A stretch of 29,444 nucleotides of DNA from Auxenochlorella pyrenoidosa. Taxonomy: Eukaryota > Chlorophyta > Trebouxiophyceae > Chlorellales > Chlorellaceae. Both the position numbers and the translations under genes were made by a program. The stretch is from positions 239,605-269,048 of the forward strand of contig KQ481945.1 in the NCBI GenBank assembly GCA_001430745.1. The letters are read 5' to 3'. The stretch's first letter is position 1; each line of letters begins with the position of its first letter. This document shows, piece after piece, positions 1 to 8,700 of the stretch. The notes below the pieces were generated by a model that saw only the letters and a program-made list of their open reading frames with translations, was not told the DNA's origin and did not search any database.

Positions 1-637
1 CTGCGCATCCCAGTGTGTTCTCTGTTGCCTGAGCACGTGCCGCAGGTGCCGCCAGGCGGGCCATCTGGGTGCAGCCCGCTGCTTGCAGGGCGCTGCTCGC
101 CGTGAGAAGGGCACGCCGACACGGTCGGGATGCCCACCAGAGGGCTTGCAGGCCTGCGGCCGCCCTGCAGCCCGCATGCCCGCGCCCATATATGCATGCA
201 GCTCCAGCACCCTCTGCTCACCTCCACCACGGCCGCCACCGCCCCTACCGCCACCACGACCACCGCCACGCCCGCCAAAAGCCATTGCGGCTGCTTTGGG
301 GCCGCACGCTACAGGAAGGAGCCGAAGTGTGTCCTGCGCTTCAGCTGCGCCCCTATCGACACTTCAAGCTCCCTGATGTTGCTTGGAGACCAATATGCAG
401 GGCCAACTGGGCCGGCAGCTCTCAATGGCGGCGCCTGCCAGCTCGACATGCTGTGCTTCTGCCGTGCAATGCCTCCGTCTCGTCCGAACGATTATCGGCA
501 TCGTCGGTAGTGCCGGAATGTTACAGGCGAGGCGGCGCAGCGGCAGGGTCAAGCGAGAGCAAACAGAGTGCGCCGCTGCCGCCAGCCCCGCCCGGCTCGG
601 GCGGCGCCCCCGCTTGCGCGCCCGCAGCCGCTGCGCG
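1..637. other. 3' flank of clpP; no gene recognised
   Basis: Open frames here on the plus strand are composition-driven and show no family signature. On the minus strand TGTAA, the usual chlorophyte poly(A) signal, lies at 525-521, about 115 bases past the clpP stop, so the 3' UTR probably ends near 500. Nothing else recognisable was seen. Confidence 0.5.
521..525 (-). terminator. Candidate clpP polyadenylation signal TGTAA
   Basis: TGTAA on the minus strand, about 115 bases downstream of the clpP stop. This pentamer is the common poly(A) signal of green algae. A pentamer can occur by chance and no transcript end is visible. Confidence 0.4.
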
Positions 638-3189
638 TCACTGGGAGGTGGACACCTTCTCCGTGTGCGGCTCCAAGGGCTTCACAAACCTGCGGGCGGG
701 GCGGCAAGGGCGGTCACTTCAAGTGTCAGCCAGTCGAGGCGACTTTATATCACTCAGCAGGGCACCCCATCCGACGCGGCACAGCCATGTGCGCGCCGTG
801 CCAGCCCAGGCCCCGGGCGCACCTGCTGCCGCGGCTGCCGTCCATGAAGTCGTCATCGCCCCAGTTCACGTACTGCTCCTTGGTCTTGGGGAAGGCGCGG
901 GTGGAGCCCTCCACCTGCACGTTGTTTTTTTAGAAGGTTGTTAGGGGTTAGGGCAGGCGGGGGGTGCTGGGCGTTGCAGCGCTTGCGGCTCGGCCAGGGG
1001 CCCACCGCCCGGCGCCTTGACGAGTCACCCGTGCGGGACCGCACCCTGGGCACACCAGCACGCATGCAAGCATAGACCGTGCAACAAAAAGTTGCCCGCG
1101 CCCGGCAGCGCCCCCCCGTGGCCGCACCTTGAACACCGCCTCGTCGCCGCCCACGATGTGGTCGATGAGGCCGTAGGCCTTGGCCTCCAGGGGGGACATG
1201 TACCGGTCGCGGTCGGTGTCCTCCTCAATCTGCAAAGGGTGTGGGGGGGGGAGGAGGGGGTGAATGTTTGTTTCTTTCTTGTTGGGAGAGGCGCAGCAGG
1301 CACAGGCGCCTCGCGCCCGCCGGCCGCCTCGGTCCGGCGCGCGGCCCCCGCCCGCCGCTCGCCCACCTTCTCAATCGGCTGGCCGGTGTAGTCGGACATG
1401 ATGCGGTTCAGGTTGGCCTTGTGGTACATGATCTCCTTGGCCTGCGGGCAGGGGAAGGGCGGGGAGGGTTAGCCGGTGGCGGCAGGCGCATTCAACAGCG
1501 CGCTGCCGCGGCCTCCGCCCGGCAGCGCATCAGGGCGCTGGCCACTGGAGGCGGGATTGAGGGCCCACCCTCAGCCTTTCGGCCGCCTTCGAAAGACCTT
1601 TGTTCCAATCTTCTCGAAGTTTGAATATGCAAGTCGAACAAAAATTAAAAGAAACGCAGTCTGTGAACTTGCCTGGATCTCAATGTCCACGGCGGCGCCC
1701 GAGGCGCCGCCCAGCGGCTGGTGGATCATGATGCGCGCGTTGGGCATGGAGTAGCGCTTGCCCTTGGTGCCAGCGCCCAGCAGGAAGGCGCCCATGGAGG
1801 CGGCCAGGCCAAAGCAGTACGTCTGCGGGCGGGCGGCGGGCGGGCAGAGCATGGATGAAAGCAGGCGGGAGAGGGGGTCGCAGCGCCGGCATGCGTTGCA
1901 GCCCGGCTGGCCAACCCCCCGGGCCGCGTCCCTGCCTGGCAGCGCCTCGGCGAGGCGGAATCCTCCCAAGTCGAGGGCTCAGCGCGCACATGCGCGCATT
2001 GACAGAAGGGGCCGTACGCTGCACACGGCGCTCCGCCTGCCTGCCCGGCCAGGCACCTGCACGTCAGCGCGGCACATCATCATGGCGTCGTAGATGCCCA
2101 TGCCCGCCGTCACCGAGCCGCCGGGGGAGTTGATGAACATCTTAATGTCCTGCAGGGGGGCCAGCCACGCAGGCGGAGGCGGGCGGTGCTGAGGCCGAGG
2201 CGGTGCCAACCCCCGCACTGCAAGGCTAGCTGCACCTGCACCTCGGCAGAGGTCGCCGCAGGCTGCAATCAGACACGCAGGATTAGGCTGCCCCTTACAG
2301 GCCTTCGGGTCTGCAGCCCAAGGGCACGCATGAGTGCGTGTCCATCTGGTGCGCACATGATGCGCATGTGGATGGGTGTGTGGCCAGCCGCCAGAGCTCA
2401 CCTTGGTGGGGTCCTGGGCATCCAGCAGCAGCAGCTGGCTGATGATGGCGTCGGCGCTGAAATCGTTCACCTGCACGGCAGCAGGCGGGCGGGCTGGCGG
2501 GGCTGTGAGGCATTCATCCCCACATGCCCCGCTGTGGGCGCGTCCCTGTGGCTGCCCGGTTGCTTCGCCTGCTGGCTGCGCGGCACAGCAGCGCTGGCGC
2601 GCTGCAAGCGACATGGGATGTAGGCCGGGAATGCTGCGGCTTCAGGATGCACATCCCAGCTCGCGACCGCTGCACTAAAAGCAGCTTGAAGCTCCCTTTT
2701 TGCATCCCGGCTGGGCGTGCTGTCGTCTCCTGCCGCCTACCTCGCCGCCAAAGAACACAATGCGTTGCCGCAGCAGCAGGCCAAACGGATCGCCCGCCAT
2801 GTCCTGTGTCCTGCACAAGCAGCCAGCATGCACACAGCAGCGCATGAGCAGCCCAGCAAGGCCGCATCGCAGCAGCAGGGCAAGCGAGGGAGGGTCGGGC
2901 GGTGGTGCCGCCGCTCCCGCCAGCCCACACCTCCCTTGCACGCTCACAAGCCGCCCGACCGCTTGGCTCTCCCCGTGACTCGCCTCGGAGGCAGGATTGG
3001 CTGCGAGCTGGCGATGACCAGGGGCGACTGGCGCTCCCCCTGGGCGGAGCAAGTCACTGCCGCTGCTGCTGCCCGCCGAGAGACCCGAGCCGGTGCTGGG
3101 GCCGCCGAGATTGCGCTGCCGCTGCTCCTGCTGCTCCTGCCGCTGCGCACGCAGCCATGCAGCTGCACTGAGGCCACCGCCGCGGCCAT
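638..3189 (-). CDS. CLPP: Plastid ATP-dependent Clp protease proteolytic subunit (ClpP3/ClpP4 type)
   Basis: Serine peptidase subunit of the stromal Clp protease. Nine exons, minus strand: 3189-2984, 2810-2741, 2470-2402, 2149-2057, 1822-1673, 1441-1367, 1229-1128, 914-823, 689-638. They sum to 909 bases (302 aa plus stop) with every phase matching. Residues 1 to about 65 are Ala/Ser/Arg-rich, like a chloroplast transit peptide. The ClpP core follows: [53 protein letters not shown] and [20 protein letters not shown]. The triad is intact at Ser155, His180 and Asp229, so this is a ClpP, not an inactive ClpR. The core mixes features of plant ClpP3 and ClpP4, so the exact orthologue is open. Start: the only ATG opening the transit-like exon. 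Introns 1 and 5 use GC donors. The last exon (F-V-K-P-L-E to a TGA) rests on splice signals and phase only. Divergent from the UBE2S gene. Confidence 0.93.
1442..1672 (-). other. GC-AG intron 5 of the clpP gene
   Basis: The donor is CAG|GCAAGT, the textbook GC-donor consensus, and the acceptor is CCCGCAG|GCC. The join reads [12 protein letters not shown], which is continuous with the ClpP family. No GT donor fits. Confidence 0.9.
2811..2983 (-). other. GC-AG intron 1 of the clpP gene
   Basis: The donor is AG|GCGAGT and the acceptor is TGCAG|G. A GT donor nearby (GTCACG) does not keep the transit-peptide exon in phase with the LLLRQRI exon, whereas the GC donor gives phase 2 to phase 2. The intron separates transit peptide from mature enzyme. 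Confidence 0.75.
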
Positions 3190-3496
3190 CGTAGCTGTGA
3201 GAGCTCTAGAAGGCCGACCCGGGCTGGAAAATCTGAGTGCAAGGTGGTGGGGGATTGCTGGGACAGGCAGCGCCCCAGAAGGAGGCGAAGGAGAAGGCCA
3301 TCATCAGCCAGGTCAGCCGTGAGAAGAAGTGCTGGTTCTCTGTGCAGCTCCTTTGCGCATTCCCTGCTTTCTCAGTCCTGCTGCAGCCTGACCAAGTAAC
3401 TTGGAGGCCTTGTTCTCACCAGCTGTCGCCAGAACCCTCCTGTCCCGCCCGGCAGCTTCTCTGGGCGTCGCCTTGACCAGCTCGACAGTAGGCAGG
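3190..3496. promoter_or_regulatory. Divergent promoter region between clpP and the UBE2S gene
   Basis: This 307-base gap lies between two head-to-head start codons, so it must hold both 5' UTRs and both core promoters. No clear TATA box or named element was seen. It is the only place where these two unrelated genes could share regulation. Confidence 0.55.
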
Positions 3497-4827
3497 ATGG
3501 AGCAGCTGTCACAGGCCGCACTGCAAAAGCTGGCGCGGGACCTGAAAGACCTGCAGGCCAACGCCATTGACGGTGTCAAGGTGTGGGGGCAGGGCAGCAC
3601 GCAGCCAGTCGCCGCCGACAGACTGAACCCCGCCGGCAGGTGCCCCACCTGCCCTCCCAGCCTCGCGATGTTTTCAATCGCCGCTGCCGTCGCTGCCGCC
3701 AACGCCCTGTTGTTCGCACCTTCTCCCCTCCCTGCAGGTGCTGTTGAATGATGACAACCTGGCAGACATCCAGGCAGAGTACGAGGGACCAGGTGCGGCG
3801 GCTTCCTGCCCGTGAAGGCTGCAGGCCGCCGCTCGGGAACGTTGCTGGCCGAGGTGCCTGCCCGCCTGCACGAGCTGCCAACCAGCTCCGCTCCTCTTGC
3901 TCTGCAGCTGGCACGCCGTTTGAGGGCGGCCTGTTCCGCATGCGGCTGGCCATCGGGCCCGAGTTCCCTAATGCGCCGCCCAAGGGTGAGGACAGCCCCT
4001 CGGCTCTGCACCAGACAAGCAGACGGTGGTAGCCTGTGCCCGGCAGCCTGTGCTGAGCGGTTGAACCTGTGGAGAGCTGCCCCTTGGCTTTCCCCCCAGG
4101 CCTCAAGGCCACCACTCCCAGGCCTGGTTCTGCCCCTTGGTCTCCCCACCCCCCACCCCCGGCCAGGCTACTTTCTGACCAAGATCTTCCACCCCAACGT
4201 GTCGGCCGCCGGCGAGATCTGCGTCAACGTGCTCAAGCGCGACTGGAAGCCCGACCTGGGCCTGCGCCACGTGCTCACCGTCATCCGCTGCCTGCTCATC
4301 GAGCCCAACGCAGAGTCGGGTGGGGCGCGCGAGGGTGGCGGCTGGGGCGGGCAGGGCGCGCGGGTGTGACGGCTGGGGCAGGCTGGGCCGCAGCTGGTGT
4401 GTTCTCGAGGCACTGGCAGGCCGGTTGGACGGGCTCCGGCATCTGACCAAGAGGCAGCAGAGTGTTGCGGCGCTGCCCTGCTGTGCGCCCTCCATTCCCT
4501 GCCCCGCTCAAGTTAACTGCCGCCTGCCCCGCCGTCGTTGCAGCGCTGAACGAGGAGGCGGGCAAGCTGCTGCTCGAAGGGTTTGAGGAGTTTGCCAAGA
4601 AGGCGCGGCTCATGACGTCCATCCACGCGCGGCCCAAGCCCTCGGTGCTCACGGCCGCAGGCGGCGCCAACGCAGTGAACGCCGACGGCACCGCCGCCGC
4701 CCCGGGCGATGGCAAGCCAGCCGGCGCCGCGGCGAGCGGCGCGGCGTCGGGCAGCGCTGCAGCGGGCGCCAAGCCCAGGGCCGCAAGCAAGCTGGCGGAC
4801 AAGAAGAAGAGCCTGAAGCGGCTCTGA
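3497..4827 (+). CDS. UBE2S: Ubiquitin-conjugating enzyme E2, UBE2S/UBC22 type
   Basis: E2 enzyme of the family that extends Lys11-linked ubiquitin chains with the anaphase-promoting complex (APC/C). Exons 3497-3580, 3738-3792, 3908-3985, 4167-4319 and 4544-4827 sum to 654 bases (217 aa plus stop) with matching phases. The UBC fold is complete: [13 protein letters not shown], the family-specific [15 protein letters not shown], and [12 protein letters not shown] with catalytic Cys91. The HPN motif is at residues 81-83. [20 protein letters not shown] ends the domain. An Ala-rich linker of about 60 residues follows, then a basic tail ending K-S-L-K-R-L. The same kind of Leu-x-Arg-Leu ending in animal UBE2S docks on the APC/C. 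Length is close to the human protein (222 aa). Start: the first in-frame ATG, since the frame upstream lacks one. All introns are GT-AG. Confidence 0.94.
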
Positions 4828-5772
4828 TCGGGCAGCCATCAAATCCTCTTCCGCAGCTTTGCCGAGCGCGGGCCGATGGGCTGGCGCTGCATGCGCGGCC
4901 AGCCCGCCAGCCTGGGCCCCCTGCCCACGCCGCGCAAGGCGCCTGCGGCATTTCATGTCTCAAACACAAGCGGGCCTGCGGTGCCGCGCTTCATGACCAC
5001 ACATACCTGTTCCCTACCCTTCTCTCCCAGCACTGCCAATTGTATGGCCCCTCCCTGCTGTGTTGTCGTCCCTGCGTCTACATCCACTTGACACTGCCCT
5101 CTCACGCTTTCTGCTCCCGCCCGTTGCTCTCACCTGTTGACCGCTCCTCTCGCTCCTGACGCCTGGGCCCCCTGCGCGAGCCCCTCCCTCCCCTTCTGCC
5201 CCGCCAGGCCAGGGCCGCCTTCTCGCCTCCCAACTCAAACAAGCAGTGGTCTCCAGGCCTGGCCATGACTGGGGCAGGTGCACTCCAACGCTTGCTTCCA
5301 CCGTACTTGGTAACATTCTCACACCAAGCCGCGCAGCGCAGGCACAAGGCGCATCCAGGGGGGGATGTCATCAGAGGCGCCATTCCAGCACAAGGCAGCT
5401 GGACCCAGCTGCGAGCTCACTGGCTCTGCTGCCTGTGGCCCGGTGCCTGGCTGCGCGCGCCAAGGGATGGCCGCCTCGGCCTGGGCCCAGGGTTGAACAG
5501 CACATTGTGGCTGCAGGCACGGCAAAAGCAGGTGGCGGGTGTGCAGCGGGTCAGTCAGGGGCTGCAGGCACGACAAAAGCAGGTGGTGGGTGTGCAGCAG
5601 GCCAGTTGGCGACGGAGGGCGCCTGGGAACCCAGAGTCTGGGCAGCCAGCCTGGGTGTGGCTGCGCCGGCACGAGCAAGACTGTCTCTTGGCGCACCTGA
5701 GGCAGAAGCTGCGGTCTGGGATGCCACTGGTGGCAGCAAGCAGCGCTGCAGGGCGGGCAGGGGGAGCAGACG
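4828..5772. other. Convergent intergenic region (UBE2S and hydrolase-HRGP 3' ends)
   Basis: 945 bases between two convergent stops. Several open frames cross it on both strands but none shows a family motif or consistent splice structure. It contains a tandem 51-base-period repeat (listed separately). No TGTAA was seen for either gene. It probably holds the two 3' UTRs. Confidence 0.5.
5511..5605. repeat. Two-copy tandem repeat, 51-base period
   Basis: Copies at 5511-5554 and 5562-5605 are 44 bases long and differ at four positions, offset by 51 bases. On the minus strand the period is 17 codons, but no coding role is supported. It lies just past the hydrolase-HRGP stop. Confidence 0.85.
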
Positions 5773-8700
5773 TCAGGTGGGGCGAGGGGGGAACCCACAT
5801 GCGCACAGCAGCGCAGACCATACTGCCAGCCATGAAACGAATGAAAACCCCGGCCAGTCCACGTGATGCAAACTGGCGGCTGGCTCACCGGTCGGCCTGC
5901 CGGACAGCGTGCGGGACATTCTTCGGAGGGGAGCTGAGGCGCGCTCCCCGTCGGCGGTGGTTGTGGTGCGCCTCTCGGCGTCCACAGTGCCGCCCCAGGA
6001 GGCCAGGGGGTTGAGCCACAGGCTGTGCCACCCCACAGGCTGCAAGGGCGGCGGGCTGGCGAGGTCCTCCGCGGCCGGCGGGCCCTGCGGGCACAGAGAG
6101 GGGCTGCGACTCTGCCCCTGCGCATGCTGTGCATGCTGCATCACCTGCTGGCCCGGCCTTTGACTCTCGAGGCTGGGCATGGTTTCAAGAGGAGCCCCCC
6201 GCGCAAGCACCAGAGGCGCGCATCGGCGCCCACGGCACGAGCGCCGCCACAGCGCAGCGCCCGCTGCACAGCAGCAGCAATTTGGGCTCAGAGTCAGCAA
6301 ATTGAAAGCCCTGCATAGAAAATGATACCTAACCACAAGTCCAGTTGGCCCACTTGCATGAGTACATGCCGCATTCCACTGGAGACACAACCACACGCAT
6401 GCATGAGGACTGTTGGGGCTCACCCAATGTCAGCACGAGTGCCGTGGCAGCCAGCCCTGCCCCCAGGCCAACCCACAGCGCCAGGCTGCCCCGCCTGTGC
6501 CGCTTCTGCATGCCAGCTGGCGGCGACGGCGGCAGGCCTGCTGCGGCGGCAGGCGCTTGCGGCGGCAAGGGCGGAACCGGGGCCGAGGGCGGCGCTGCGG
6601 CGGCACCCTCGTTCTCCTCCGGGGGCCTACGGGCTCATGGGACGGGCAGGCAGCAGAGACCCTTGGGGTGGCAGCTGACAGCTCTCAGGGCATAAAAACA
6701 GCGCCGCCTGTTGGCCTTGCCAGCCCAACAAGTGCTTAAGTTTCTCTGCTGGGCTGTTCGTGTGCGCACTCACCACTCGGGCAGGGGGCCTGGCGGTGGG
6801 GCCCCTCCTGCTGCCTGGGCTGCCACCTGGAGCGGCCGGCCGTCGAGCAGGGGGTCAGCAAGGACCAGGCTGGCACCCCAGTCGGGGCTCTGCATCAGCT
6901 CCGGCTGCAGGACGAGCAGGCTGCCCAGCTGCTGGGCGACAGCCTCGTCCCCTGGCGCAAACATCACCACCATCTCCCAGGCAGCCCCCGTGCTGCCGCT
7001 GCCCGCGCAGCCGCTGCTCGAGCCGCCGCTGCCGGCAGTGCACGTGGCTGCCAGGCTTCGCCTGCGTGCCGGCGCCTGCACCCGCACAAACGTCACGACC
7101 GGCGGCTGCGACGCACCCAGGCTCAGGGCCGCCTGCTGCACTGCCTGAGCAATCCATGCCTGCTCCTCGGGGCCCAGGCGATCCACCCCGGATGCATCTA
7201 GGAGAGCCAGCGAGAAGCTGAGCTCAGGGGCCACTGGCACAGCTGGAGCCGCGAGGGGCTGCAGGGGGCTGGGCGCTGGAGAGGGGCTGGGCGGCGGAGG
7301 CAAGACGGCTGGAGGCGGCGGAGAGGGGCTGGACGGCAGAGGCGAAGGGGACGGGGGCGGAGGCGAGGGGGACAGGGGCGGGGGAGAGGGGCTGGGCGGC
7401 AGAGGCGAGGGGGACGGGGGCGGGGGAAAGGGGCTGGACGGCAAGGGGGGTGAAAGAAAGGCTGGCAAGGACGGGGAAAGCGGGAAGTCATTGCTAGGCG
7501 GAGGTGGTGCTGACAAGCTGGGGGAAGGGGGGACTGGCTGGGGGGAGGGGTCGGTGGCGCAGAAGGAGGTGGGGCAGAGTGTGGTGGTGGTGGTGGTTGC
7601 GGTACTGGTGAGACGCTTTGGGGAGGTGGAGTTGTGGACGACTGAGCCGTTGGAGGGGGAGCCGGCGAGGAGAGTGATTGTGCGGGGGCAGGGGGCAGTG
7701 TGGGCGCTGCGTTTGGTGGGGAAGGGCTGGGCATGGGCGGCGGTGGCGAGTGGGGAGGGCTGGGAGGTGGCAGCCACGGCGTTGAGGGAGGGAGAGGAGC
7801 GGGCACAGGAGGCCCCGCAGGTGACAGCGGGACGGGAGGTGGCAGCCAGCCTGGATTGAGCACCGGGGAAGAAGGTGGGAAGGCCGCTTGGAGCCCTTGG
7901 GGTGGCAGAGGCGAGGATGAGGTGCTTTCCGGAGGGGCTGGCTGTGAAGTTGGAGGTCGCTGTGGCGGCAAGGCCGCTGGAGGCAGCAGCTGGTGTGGAC
8001 TGGGCGGAGGTGGCAGGACCACGGGCGGCGGGGTGCTAAGAGGCAGGGGTCCTGGGGTTGGAGATGGCAGCGAGAGAACATGGGGAGACAGCTGGGGAGG
8101 TGGCGGTGAGGGGGAGGGGCTTGCGGGGAGGGGAGGTGGCGAAGGTTTGGGCAGTGGCGGTGGCGGCGAGGGCTTGGGGGGCGGCGGTGGAGGGGAGGGG
8201 ATTGGAGGCGGCGACGGCTTGGGCGGCGAGGGGCTTGGGGGTGGTGAGGGCTTGGGAGGCGAGGGGCTTGGGGGCGGTGACGGCTTGGGGGGCGAGGGGC
8301 TTGGAGGCGGCGAGGGCTTCGGGGGTGATGGCTTTGGAGGAGAGGGGCTCGGGGGCGAGGGGCTTGGAGGCCGGGGCCTTGGCGGCGGCGGGTGCGGAGG
8401 GGGCGGGGATGGGCTGGGCGGCCTTGGCCGCGGCGGGCCAGGTTTTGGCGGCGGCGGCGGGAATGGGCTGGGGGGCTTGGGGCGGGGGCGGGGTGGCGGC
8501 GGGGAGGGGCTGGGAGGCTTTGGGCGGGGGCTGGGTGACGGCGGGGATGGGCTGCTGGGCAGCGCCACGGGAGTGTCTTGCCGGTCGGCTGTGAGCGCCG
8601 ACAGATTGTAGCCCGGCACAGTGTACTGCTGGAGCAGGTTCTGCAGGCCGGGCCTGCCGTGCGTCTCGAGAAAGGCGAGCCCGACAGTCATGTAATCTGC

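Noticed and set aside
750..914. Unspliced end of clpP, stopping at 750
   Set aside because: Reading through gives an atypical tail. A donor (AGCAG|GTGCGC) at 822 and a pyrimidine-rich acceptor at 690 give an in-phase short last exon, which I preferred, though not with certainty.
69..944. Plus-strand 291-codon open frame at the left edge
   Set aside because: Its right part is antisense to the last two clpP exons and the rest has no motif; open by GC content.
5319..6134. Minus-strand 271-codon open frame across the UBE2S/hydrolase gap
   Set aside because: It overlaps the phase-supported last exon of the fusion gene in another frame, includes the 51-base repeat, and shows no domain.
7700..8611. 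Plus-strand open frame encoding a 303-residue Gly/Glu-rich protein
   Set aside because: It is the exact antisense of the Pro-rich coding repeats. G-rich complements of CCN codons stay open by composition. The hydrolase exons that run into the minus strand fix the true direction.
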